Shown here: positions 23,860 through 34,780 of the stretch, in pieces
Position numbering within the stretch: the first letter of the stretch is position 1
Layout of the letters: each line of letters opens with the position of its first letter
Made by a program: the position numbers and the translations under genes
The notes under the pieces: model-generated
Seen by the model: only the letters and a program-made list of their open reading frames with translations
What the model was told of the DNA's origin: nothing
The model's database searches: none
Source: Typhlomys cinereus
Taxonomy: Eukaryota; Chordata; Mammalia; Rodentia; Platacanthomyidae
Direction: 5' to 3'
Assembly (NCBI GenBank): GCA_023101885.1
Contig: JALPQD010000053.1
Coordinates: 3,474,447-3,538,446 of the forward strand
DNA: 64,000 nucleotides

Positions 23860-26028
23860 GTAAGTGGTATCGAGTATATGACTGGCTCTGAATGACAAGC
23901 AGGGACAAAAGCAAAGCATTTGGGGGTGGAATATGGAGCAACCACATTAATTACATAACTGCTTGAGCCAAGTTGCTGGTAGGGGTCCTCATAACGAGTG
24001 AAAAATAGCATACTCAGTATGAGGTTAGAATCTTCATTTGCACATGCTTGTGTGCTGATTATCTGACCATTCATTTCTCCTGGGTACTTTGCTGTATGTC
24101 TACAGATAACCTGTCAATCTCACTAGATGTGTGCGTAATGTTTCTCCCTCTTGATGTTTCCATATGTGTTTGAATAACTTATCTGGTCTTCTGTGTATAC
24201 ATTGTATACAGACAACCTTTTCATTCATCTTGTGTGAATACACATAAGCTATTCTTCCTCCCTAAGCATTCATATATAGAGATATCTGTTTCTTTATGCA
24301 TTTATACATGTACTTAGGTAACCTTATTCCCATGTATATTCAGAAACCATCCCACCTTCCCTCTGTGCATATGCAAATGTACATGTACAGTCCTACCATC
24401 CTGTCTAATGTGTACAACCCTCTCATGTGTGCAAGTGCCACATAAGTAGAAAAATCATCCTGAGTTCTCCCAGCCTTGATTGTATACATATATGCATATA
24501 ATTTATCTATGTCACGCATGTGTAGTAAAAGAATCCTAACTTTGAAATCGAAAACCCACTTTTAGCTTTTGTCAGTGATCTTACTCAAATCTAATTTAGC
24601 CTCTAAGCTCTATTTTTCTCTTCCGTGAAGTCAGAATACTCTTCTTGCCTCATAGGGTTATTATAATGATAAAATGAGAATCATGTAAACTGAAAGTTTT
24701 AAATAAATGAATTTTTAGAATCAGCATTACATGCCATTCTAGTGGATCTTGGACTCAGCTTCCCAGGACATTATACTCTTTTCTGTGTAAAGTCTCCAAA
24801 CTTCCCATGTGAATGGGATAACTTCTGTTGAAATAGGCCATATTTGTTCTGTAGTTTTGTCCCCAGTGTTAGGAAAAAGCAACACAGAGTTACAGGATAA
24901 CGAGGAAGGGTCGGATTGAGCTGGAGAAAAATTCTTATCCTCTGCAAGTTAAGGGTTGCTGTTTGATTCTTTTTAGACTTGAAGAAGATTGAACCTGTCC
25001 CTAAACAAAAATTTGCTGCTTCTAGGTAGGATCAAAGAGAGCAGGTAAAAACATGAGTGAAAGAAATAGAGCATTCTGCTGTGATAGAGATGATAGTCTG
25101 CTCTTTGCAATGAGCACCTACTAACTGCTGTTGACTGCTGTCTAGAGTGTCCCCTATCCCACATTTCTAGATCCATGTTTTCCAATATGGTCACATGTGA
25201 CTATTTAATCTACTTAGATTTTTTTTTTTAAAAGACAGGGTTTCACGTAGCCAAAGTTGATCTTGCTATATAATGGAGAATGACCTTGAAATCTTGTTCT
25301 TCTTGCCTTTACTTCCCAAGTGCAGGAATTATAGTCGGGTGCTACGATGCCCACTAGTTAGTCTACTTTGAGATGTGCTAGAAACTTCTGATACATGTGA
25401 GATCTCAAGGACTTCATATGAAAAGAATGCATATATTCAATGAATTTTTTTATATTGGTTGCATATTGAAATGATAATGATTTGGGTTAAATAAGATGTA
25501 TTAAGATCATTTTTATATGGCTGCTAGGGATTTAAAATTACATATGTGGCTCACATTGAATAGTACTTTTGGTCTAAACCCATCACTCAAACAAGGATGA
25601 GGGCAGTTTTTCTTGCTGTAAGGATAATGGGAGTCCTCCTAGGGTCTCTCTCCACCAGAACAGCTAATTGACAATAACGTGATTTTTATATCGAGTGAAT
25701 TCCCAGAAAGTGATGAGTGAATGTTTTTGGGGAGATGCTTATAATTTCATTTACAGTGATACAGGTTGTAAGCCATTAGTCTAGAAGAAAACCTGGACCT
25801 TGAAGGTAGCATATTGTTATGGAAACTGAAGTGGATCAGAAAGTGGAGTCCCCGAGTTTAATTCAGCTCTACCATTAGCTCCTTTATTCGGTTCTCATGG
25901 TGTGCCAGGCTCTGCATTTGTCATAGTGACTCCCTGTACTAAGCACTGGGAATTTGAAAACAAAGGAAGTATACTTTCCTGTGTAATATAGTTTGCGCCC
26001 AATTGTGGATCAAGAACCTCCCACTTAG
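23860..26028. other. Intron, with MIR (24540-24720, plus) and B1 (25218-25350, minus)
   Basis: GCCTCATAGGGTTATTATAA marks the MIR; poly-T followed by AAAAGACAGGGTTTCACGTA marks the B1. No coding sequence seen. Confidence 0.6.
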
Positions 26029-26295
26029 GGGGCTGGAGAGGTGGCCAGGGGTTAAGCCTCTGTCTTGCCAGGCAGAAGGTCCTGAGTTCAGATCCTAGAC
26101 CCCACATATAGACGCTGGGCGGAAGCAGGGACAGCCTGCATTTCTGGTCCTGGTAGGGCGGAGCCTGTGAATCCCAGGGCAGAGTAAACAAGGAGGAGGT
26201 GGAGGCGGTCCCTGGTGGTTCCTGAATTCGCCCCCCCCCCACATACATACACACACGTACACTTAAATAAATAATAATAAAAAATAATTTAAAAA
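26029..26295 (+). mobile_element. B2-type tRNA-derived SINE, young subfamily
   Basis: Head GGGGCTGGAGAGGTGGCCAG (one base of the A-box lost). Flanked by AAGAACCTCCCACTTAG (26012-26028) and AAGAACCTCTCACTTAG (26296-26312). Confidence 0.92.
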
Positions 26296-26312
26296 AAGAA
26301 CCTCTCACTTAG

Positions 26313-28424
26313 ACAATAACAAAAGTTTCATCCTAGGTCAAAGAAAGACTATAATCTTGAGTAATTGGGCTTTTGAGAAGCTGAAGTTATTTCCCTGCCT
26401 AAATACTTCCAAGTTCAAAATTTAGAAAAACACTATGATAGCCAAGCAAAACTACTGCATAGGCTAGATCACAACACAGAATGTTGAATGATAACATGTT
26501 CCAGCAACTACAGTACTGGGACCTTATTAAGCTATCGATTTAGGGCATTTTTATTGTCTTTCACTAATCTCATTCTTTATACTCTGTGCCCTGATCTCTT
26601 TCCCACATATCTTCAGAATATCCTGTAGCACTAGAAATCTATTCCTCTTACCATGTTTGCCATATACTATAATTGGTAAACAGCTCAAGAATCATATGTC
26701 CTGGGGGGGGCAGTGCTCAGACCTTTTGGCTTATTGCCATTGGGATTGTTCCATACAAGTTGAGAGTTACTTGATATATGTGCATAGACTCCTGACCCAT
26801 TCCCAGTGGCCCCTGGTGATTTCGTCCAAGCTAAGATTTAAGTTAGAGGCATTTTTTTGGGGGGGGGCAAGAAATAGTAACATTCTTAATCATGTTTATT
26901 TAACAAGTCAAAGAGAGGAATAAAGGAAATTGTACATTTCAGAAAACTAAGTTTTTCTCTTGATTTGGTTTTAATAGGCTGGTGTTGATGAGATATGAAT
27001 TATAAACCTGTTCCCTGCTCTAATTCTCAGCTCTCTGTCTTTAAAGCTTTAACCTTTTGGTTAATTCATTTTGTTTTCCTGTGTTCCCTTTTCAATTGCA
27101 GATAGCCTTTGAAGGGCAGCCAGTATCAGGTGTTCCTTAGGAAAAGAATACAGAAATGTACTGTCATTTCAGAGTATGCATGAAGTTTAGTGAGTGGACT
27201 AGAGCAGAGAAACTAGCGGAGATGGGCAGAGTGATAACACAAACACTTCAGTGATAACTAGAGGAACAGGTTGGAGCAGAGGAGAATCAAAGCAGAAAGG
27301 TATAATCAAAGGGTTCTTATTCCAGCCTTACTGGGATCTTTTCTGTCCCCCTTTTGTATCTCACTTCTGTATTTCATCTTCCCGTTTTTCACCTCAAGCA
27401 TTAAATACTCTTTCTTACAACTTGGATGATAACATCATTTCATATTGTCATTTATTCTCTTTCTGTTCCCCAAAACTTAAATATATTTGGGGACAGAGAT
27501 TGTTTCATGTCCCTGGCATAAAGCTCAATACCTGAAATATCCTTTACATAATGTAATTCATTCTAATTGGTTTAGAGACCAGACAATCCTTCTACAGTTT
27601 ATCCCTTGTCATTTATATAGGCAGTAGTAACAATGATAGACTAAGGAAGAAGGCTGAACTGGGCCTTCTGGTTCTTCTTTTCATGTCCTATTGAGCGCAA
27701 CATGATTGGTTGATCCTCTGGTATCACATTGAGCTAACCTCTTGCTTTGGAACTTATCTTGGATAGCTGAGTAAGTTGCTGCTTTTGCGGAACATGTATC
27801 TGTAATAAGGGATTCTTAAATTCAGTTCATGCAGAGACAATGGCTTGAAGGATTTTCTTTGTCTGATATGGAAGTAAACTTTCCTCCAGCTGGGAGAAGT
27901 TGCTATTAGCAATTACAGTTGGAAATTTCCTATTTGTTAGTGGCATAGGGAACCAATAAACTCTGTGTTCAATCCTTCGAGGACACCTTGAGAAAGTGGC
28001 TGTTTATCTCAATGTGACTGACCAGCCAATGTCATGGTTACCACATCCTGGGAGAGGACACTAGTAAAAGTGTCCAGGAAGTTAGGCCATGTCTGTCTGG
28101 AGTGCTAATATGAAGAGTAGAGCAGATAGTCCTCAAGTTAATCTGACTTGCACTAAAGTAGTAGCAAGAGAGTTAGCCTCATCTTGTTCCTGATGAACTG
28201 CCTCATCTAGACTAAAGTGGGGCTGGCCTTGGAGGACCTGGAAATTAATTCCATGCTTTACCAGCATTTGAAGGAAAACGCTTACATTCTGTAGTCTTTT
28301 GCTTCATATATTAAGCAGTCTAAGAGAGAATGGCAAACTCCTGACACCTGAGTGAAGTATTTGGAGCAAAATTATTTGCTCCTTTCTTTAGTTTGTTCAA
28401 CAAATAACATTAACATTTCTAAGG
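26313..28424. other. Intron, nothing recognised
   Basis: Moderately AT-rich, with short G-runs at 26702 and 26861; no frame with splice context, no clear repeat. Confidence 0.4.
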
Positions 28425-28450
28425 CTTTTTTTTTTATCTTCTCACATGTG

Positions 28451-28533
<83 letters not shown>

Positions 28534-28765
28534 CACTGTGTATACCTATGGAGGACCAAGGATGACTTCAGGAGTCATCCTGTATTGCTTCTACCTCCTT
28601 TTTGCTTTGCTTTGGGGATTTCCCAGGCTCTGCCCACCAGGGGGAAGTGCATGCCACCACCATTTCTACCAGACATTTTTTTTTATGTGGGACCTGGAAT
28701 CTTAATTCAGCTCCTTCCGCTTACAAGGCAGAGTCTTAACCCCTGAGCCATTTCTCCAGCACAAA
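28425..28765 (-). mobile_element. B2-type SINE, older subfamily, with (GT)n(GA)n tract
   Basis: Right end TGAGCCATTTCTCCAGC. The left part expanded to (GT)n at about 28454-28500, (GA)n to 28521 and a G-run to 28532. Flanking AACATTTCTA and AACATTCTAG suggest a decayed duplication. Confidence 0.8.
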
Positions 28766-29047
28766 GAACATTCTAGAAGAACATAAGACTAACTCAAAGA
28801 ATAATGCTTTACCAGTAAGATTCCAGGTACTGCTGCAGACATTTGAAGGGTCTGGGAAAGAAGTCTGAGGCAGAGGTAAAAGACATGGTTCACTCAAATC
28901 ATACTATTTAGATGATTTGATGTTTGGCTTAGATAATGGTAGCTTTTCAAAGGCTGACTGTGTCTGTAATAATAATAGTACCCTAGTGTTTTATAATTTT
29001 GCTAAGTACCTGCTTCTCATTTTAGCAGTGTAACATTCCCATAATTT

Positions 29048-29100
29048 AAAAAAAATTTTATTATTTATTCAATTGTGCATGTATGCGTGTGTTCGTGTGT

Positions 29101-29151
<51 letters not shown>

Positions 29152-29361
29152 ACCACGGACGAATTCAGGAACCACCATGGATACCTCCACCTCTTCCTTG
29201 TTTCCTGTGCCCCAGGATTCACAGGCTCCGCCCTACCAGGACCAGAAACACAGGCTGCCCCCATTTCTGCCCGGCGTCTGTACATGGAGTCTAGAATCTG
29301 AACTCAGGACCTTCCGCCTGCAAGGCAGAGGCTTAATCCCTGAGCCACCTCTCCAGCCCCC
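29048..29361 (-). mobile_element. B2-type tRNA-derived SINE, young subfamily
   Basis: Right end GAGCCACCTCTCCAGCCCC. Duplication TCCCATAATTT at 29037-29047 and 29362-29372. Internal (GT)n at about 29101-29149. Confidence 0.9.
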
Positions 29362-29372
29362 TCCCATAATTT

Positions 29373-30922
29373 TTTTTTAACCACTTTCTGGATGAGCAAA
29401 CTAATGAACATAGAGGTCAACTTTACCCCAATATGAAATGAAACATGAACTTTAGTCCAAGTAGCACTTGCTCATGGGTTCATCTTTGAGACAATTTTTA
29501 AATGGCTAATTGGCAGGTCCAGTCCTTATAGAACCAGGAAATCAAGGTTAACACAAGAAACCAGATTCCAAAAATCAAGATGTCCAATCCCTGTATGACT
29601 AGGAGAAAATAAAGGGGTATTTTTGGAAATGCAGATTTTATCCTTGTGGGAGAAGAGAAGAAAAAAAATTTGAGGTAATCCTGGAATTGGAAGTTAATGT
29701 GCCTAGATAACTGACCTGGCCTGAATCTAGGAATTCAGAGTATGTGCATGGAACGTCCTTGAAGGATCAGACTGACAAGGCATATAACTAGTGGCTCCTT
29801 GAGACTTGAGGTAAAGCAATAATGGATAACTGGGCCTGTCCACAGTTTCACATAGTAGGTAACCCACTTCCATGAGGAATTCCTTGTCGAAGTAAAGTTC
29901 TTGTAGGAGTAAATGAGAAAAGAGGAAGAAACTATGGGAATTTATTTATTGTCTACCTTTTGATTCTTAACTTTTTACTGTAGGAAAAGTCTGCAGGAAA
30001 AGTCTGCTTCTTTCTCATTCCAAGTCCTATAATTCCCGCTTCTAGTTCCTTTTAATTTAGGGAAGCAAAGTACTTTCAAACTTGAAGCCTACAGATTTGT
30101 TGTAGATGGTGGCTGTTCCTAAAATGAATAACCATTAGAATAGCTAGCTTTTGTTTTTAAGGTAATTTTTGTTTTTAGGATTAGCTTGAATAAAATAAAA
30201 TAAGGTAAGAAATTTTAAAACATTTAAACATCTAAATCAAATTTTAAAAAGTGGGGAACTGTTTCCTGGTAAGGAACCTCAGGTGGCATTTATCCTTCTA
30301 GCCCATGTTAGACTTCACAGAGTAGCCTAACAGGATCAGAGAATATTAATAGCCTCATGAATCTCCTTCCAGCTTTCCATACTGCTTCTCCTTATACATT
30401 GCACATTTCTAATAAAAAGGAAATGTGGGTCCTCTTTATATAAGGTAATCATCAGCTCAGCCTCTATAGTATAGTTACCAATGGCTTAGAGTAATCAGGG
30501 CAGGACTGCTCATAGGCTGTCTTCAATTTTTTTTGGAAGACAGCAAAGTGCCCTGGAGTTCTGTGTGATGTAACCAATGTATCGCCCCATATATTACTTT
30601 GTCTGGACTAATCAGAGGGTTATAATGACACTCTATTACTTGAGCAGTGACAGTATGTTGGTAGTTACTTAAATTAGTGCCATAAAGGATCCCTGGGTGG
30701 CAGAAAAGCTGAACCTGGGCATGGATTTGGCTTCACCAGGTTGGACTTGAGCTTCCTATATCTGACTTAGTATGTGAGTTTTGGCTGTCTGTCCCTTTAG
30801 ACAGCCAAACATTAAATGCTGCCTGAATTCTGGACAGTGTTGCACCTATACTATAACACCTTATTTTGGAGTCAGCTGTAGTAATTAATACCTTTTTTCT
30901 ACCAAATTTAAAATATTTATAC
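29373..30922. other. Intron, nothing recognised
   Basis: Unique-looking sequence without gene or clear repeat. Confidence 0.4.
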
Positions 30923-30938
30923 TTGTCTTCTCTTTTTT

Positions 30939-31306
30939 TTCTATTTTTTTTCCTCTAATCATACAAGCTCAATAGGTATCCCGTCCTCTCCCTTCCTCCA
31001 CTCTTCCCCAGTCTTCCATGCACCTTCCCCCCTTTTCCCCCTCCTTTTACCCCCCTCCCTCCCCTTCTCCCAGTGCCTCCCCCTTCCCCCTCTCATCCCC
31101 TGGAGCATCCTTTTGTGTGAATGCCAAACATCTCTATGAGTACTCCACTCTAGTGAGGTGTAAGGACTCAGTGGCATAGCCAGGAGCCCTTTCTTAGACT
31201 CCCCTTTAGTATGGGAACACTATCATGACTGTTAATCCCTTGCCTCTAAGGATCCTAGTGCCTGTGATTCTTTCTAGACTTTGGATGGTCCTTGACATGT
31301 CAGTCA
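30939..31306 (-). mobile_element. 5'-truncated L1 copy
   Basis: It matches the 3' end of the 6.3-kb L1 (ATCATACAAGCTCAATAGGT, then C-rich). A 16-bp duplication TTGTCTTCTCTTTTTT lies at 30923-30938 and 31307-31322. It sits only 0.5 kb upstream of the large Unc13b exon. Confidence 0.85.
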
Positions 31307-31829
31307 TTGTCTTCTCTTTTTTGAATGAATCGATGTTATCATTAAACAAAAGGAAGTACTCAGTGTGGTAAGCAAAGATGAATCATCCAATATCTGAGTC
31401 TTTACCAGAAAAACAAGATGGGTAAGAATTCCACGTTTTGTCTTTTTGTTGTGTGTGTGATTTGAAGTTTAGTAGTTAAGCTTATTAACTATTGAATCAA
31501 CTCTATTGCTGAATTTTGTGAAGGTTCAAGTTAGGAGTTATTCGTTGACCTTACCTCATCCACCTCCAGTAGCTTGGCTCAATTCAGATACGTTAGTATT
31601 TGTCAAGAATATAAAAGACTTGATTTAGTTTTTCTATCAGTATTCTTAAGAGGAACCAACAGGAAAATACTGATTTCCTGTAGCCTTTAAGGCTAAGGTT
31701 TGAAGATTGGTCTAGATCGGTTATTATTGCCTTAGAAGGTAATGTTTTTATCCCTGCTTGGCACCTTGATTCAGATTTAAATTATCCTTCTCTTTCTGAT
31801 CTAAGTACACTGTTTTCCTTTTTCGCTAG

Positions 31830-32059
31830 CTACAAGATAAGAGTCAAGCCAGGATCCAGGGACATGTGCCAGGTTTGGAGGCCATACATAAGATCATTCC
31901 AGGCAACACTGTGGGTTAAGCCCAAGGCATCTGCTAGCAATAATTGCTAAAAACGGATTAGAAAAAGAAAAACTCACAACAGTACAGGTTGTTGCCTTCC
32001 AAGGCAATTTCTGATAAGCATCCAAAGATCCAATACTTCATATACCCTGAGGGAGAAAA
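31830..32059 (+). other. Unc13b: 5' untranslated part of the large brain-type Unc13b exon, with a uORF
   Basis: The exon is taken to begin after the acceptor TTTTCCTTTTTCGCTAG, whose AG is at 31828-31829. The 230-nt leader contains a uORF at 31864-31950 (28 codons plus TAA, G at -3 of its ATG). An in-frame TGA at 32048-32050 lies 9 nt before the main ATG, so the main frame cannot start upstream within this exon. Confidence 0.6.
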
Positions 32060-34325
32060 ATGAAGCGTTTGTTGCAAGAGTCAGAGGAAGAAATCATGGT
32101 CACCTTGGGATCTTCATCCAGGCTTTCACCAGATAAGGTTAAGGCAGAGACTATTTTTGGCAGCAAGAGCACTTCCTCAGGTCCCACTGGATCCTTACCA
32201 GAGGACAATTCTGTGTCCCCTTACTGTGGATTAACAGCAGCCTCATCCACTGGTGGAACCAGAAATGAGGACCTGACCCAGCTTCACAGTTTTGAGCAAC
32301 AGACCAACAGCCAACTCCCTCTGGTCTCCACTGTCTGTATTTCAGAGTCTGGTTCTCAGGAACTTTCATCTGCCAGCATTATCACAAGCTGTCAAGAGCC
32401 CTCAGAGAGGAACCAAACAACACCTCTTTTGTCCAGAAGTGCTGGCCAATCCTGTAGCCATGAACAGCGAGAACCTTTGGGGGATGTAGTAGAATATATC
32501 ATCAGAGAACTACAGGGTATCAGCCGTCTTCAGACTGAGATTGCTGAACTGCGTCAGCACCTGAGCCAAGTCCGGGGTTCAGTGGACGAAGTGTCTAGCT
32601 GTGTAGACTCAGTACTGAGTGAAATTGAAGGCTTACATGTGGGCAGTAGTTCCCTGGCCACGGTATATGAGGGAGAAAAGGCCCAGGAACCCCATGAGGA
32701 AAATCCCAAGGAGGAAGCCATTCTTTACCTGTATGGACTTCCTGAACATGATGGGGAAAACACTGTGGAACTGGTGGAAAACTTCCTAGTCAAGCACCTC
32801 TGTGTTAATGGCATGCAGTGCAACAGGTACATCAGAGAAGCCTACAGGGCAGGCACAGCCCCTGCCCCCAGGCCTACTGTGGTGAAACTTGCTTGTTTAG
32901 AGCACAGAGACTTCATCTTGCAGAAATCCATCCTCTTGCAGAGTGCGGGAGTCAGAGTTACCACCAGCAAAGAACCAAGCTGGCCACAGAACTGTAAGAA
33001 TCCTCAAAAGGAGTCTATATCATGTTTGCAACAACTTCAAGATCATAGTTGGAATTCTTTAAATCAGGATAGACCAGCTCTCCATGTGGAAACTGGGGAC
33101 AGAAGACCCTTGATGGGCTCATGTAAGACAAAAGCTCAAAATGAACTTAGAGAACACCAGGTTTCTGAGGAACAAGGCCTTCCTTGCTTCCTAAAGGACA
33201 ACTTAGCAAGACAGAATGATATGTCTAAGCCAAAGGATGAAGTTAAAAAAACATTAGGAGCATCCCAGGTCATCAGTGACAGCTGTAGTGAACTGTCTTC
33301 CTCCTGTCAACTTGAGGATCTTTCAAAAAAGGAAGATTCTGAGAAATCCCAACTTTTCAAACAGGTTAGCCAGGAACTTGGAGCATGTAAAGTGGTAAAA
33401 CTAGAAAATGACTGCAATAAAAAAAGTAAAACTAGCAGCTGCCTATCATTGTCTGGGTTGCTGAAAGAAGAGAGGGTAAATACAGAGGACAAGCTTCTGG
33501 GTTGTGAAGCTGGGCTTGATATTCTAAGCTCCAAGCAACTAGAGGACCTTTTGGCAGACAGGTCCAGAAGGTTTGCAGCTCTGAGCTCTGGCAGCATGGT
33601 GGAGGATATGATCATAGGGCCAGAGACATTCAGTAACATGGTGCATATTGACTTGAATGAAGAGGAGGAATGTACTACTCAGGTCCTGAGGGATGTCTTC
33701 GACAAGTCCTCCTGTGTTCTGAGTGGCTTGCAGGAGGATGAGGATGTGGAAATCAAGTTTTACACAACTAAGCTGGGCCGAGCAATTTACCACTTTCGCT
33801 CAGCTCTGCAGGGAGTGTTTCAGAAGTTGGAGCACAGTGGATCCATCAGTCCTGAGGACCTGGAAAGCAATGAAAGTGGTTCCCATTCAGAGAACAGTGA
33901 TCGACTTCTTGGGACATTGAATTCAGGGTGTGCCCAGGACTGTTCCTTAGAGAGTCCTGGTAGTCAGGGGAGTGAAAGCTTGCTCAGCATGATCTCTGGT
34001 GGCATGGGCATCTCAACACAGGGCAACCAGACTCCTCAAGACCCGAGCATCTTCTCCCTTGCTTCTAATAACTCACCTCTTGCAAATTCATCACCCAGTT
34101 TCCCTCTGGTTCCATGTCCTGGGAATGAAACTTGTTCTAGGCCTGACTCTCCTAGTCAATGCAAACTGAGCTTAGAGCAAGTCTGTGCAGAAACTATTTA
34201 CCTCAATAAGTGCATCAGCAATTTTAAAAATGTTCTAAAAGAAAAAAGACTGAGGCAGAAAAAGCTTTTGCAAGAACTAGTACAGAAGGCAAATCATCTT
34301 TCAATAGAAGAAGACATGCCCTCAG
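32060..34325 (+). CDS. Unc13b: Unc13b large exon: N-terminus unique to the brain-type Munc13-2 isoform (755 codons plus 1 nt)
   Basis: The ATG at 32060 has A at -3 and a TGA just upstream, so this start is well supported. Visible parts: a Ser/Thr-rich segment at about 15-135; a heptad-like coiled coil at about 140-192 (EYIIRELQGISRLQTEIAEL); an alpha/beta domain at about 218-305 opening with ILYLYGLPEHDGEN and containing IREAYRAG and RPTVVKL, resembling the RNA-binding domain of LINE ORF1 proteins; a low-complexity Ser/Cys/Glu-rich stretch at 310-480; a conserved-looking acidic to helical block at about 484-592; another Ser-rich linker; and a basic amphipathic helix at about 703-746. The reading frame ends in phase 1 at TCAG|GTATTC and joins exactly with AT at 46325 to make GAT. 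Without splicing the frame runs 10 more codons to a stop at 34355-34357. In the family, the N-terminus of bMunc13-2 is reported to bind ELKS1, probably through this region. Exon identity is strong; the domain reading is inference. Confidence 0.85.
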
Positions 34326-34357
34326 GTATTCTGTGTTTCTGTGTAATGGGATTATAG
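34326..34357 (+). other. Unc13b: Read-through extension of the large exon (alternative C-terminus of 10 residues)
   Basis: If the donor at 34326 is not used, translation continues in frame for about 10 residues (GILCFCVMGL) to TAG. An AATAAA lies at 34460-34465, some 100 nt downstream, giving a possible short polyadenylated isoform of 765 residues lacking C1, C2B and MUN. There is no proof it is used; the AATAAA abuts a SINE target site. Confidence 0.25.
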
Positions 34358-34459
34358 CTGGCTGTGTATGGCATCCATCTGGAAAGCATGGGGCCTGCAT
34401 TGTGGCAGATTTCACAGGGATAGGCCTGGTACTTGACTTGGATCAGTCTAAGTTAGTTG

Positions 34460-34465
34460 AATAAA
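34460..34465 (+). promoter_or_regulatory. Unc13b: Potential intronic polyadenylation signal AATAAA
   Basis: AATAAA occurs 103 nt after the stop of the read-through frame, just before a minus-strand SINE whose T-rich tail start could act as a downstream element. Functional use is unproven. Confidence 0.25.
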
Positions 34466-34480
34466 GACTAAGCAAATCTT

Positions 34481-34763
34481 TTTTTTTAATTTTTATTATT
34501 ATTTATTCAATTGTGCGTGTGTATGTATGTGTGTGTGTATTTGTGTGTGGAACCACGGGCAAATTCGGGAACCACCATGGACCACTTCCACCTCCTCCTT
34601 ATTTACTCTGCCCCGAGATTCACTAGGCTCCACCCTACCAGGACCAGAAACTGCAGGCCGTCCCTGCTTCTGCCCGGCGTCTATACGTGGGGCTTAGGAT
34701 CTGAACTCAGGACCTTCTGCCTGCAAGGCAGAGGCTTAACCTCTGAGCCACCTCTCCAGCCCC
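34481..34763 (-). mobile_element. B2-type SINE just downstream of the large Unc13b exon
   Basis: A perfect 17-bp duplication AAGACTAAGCAAATCTT lies at 34464-34480 and 34764-34780. The exon's donor is only 155 nt upstream, so this young insertion lies close to a splice site and to AATAAA at 34460. Confidence 0.93.
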
Positions 34764-34780
34764 AAGACTAAGCAAATCTT

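Noticed and set aside
28456..29380. Frames with long Cys-Val or His-Thr runs
   Set aside because: They are translations of (GT)n/(CA)n tracts inside SINEs; the same applies to 13088, 15342, 36446, 48784 and 55488.
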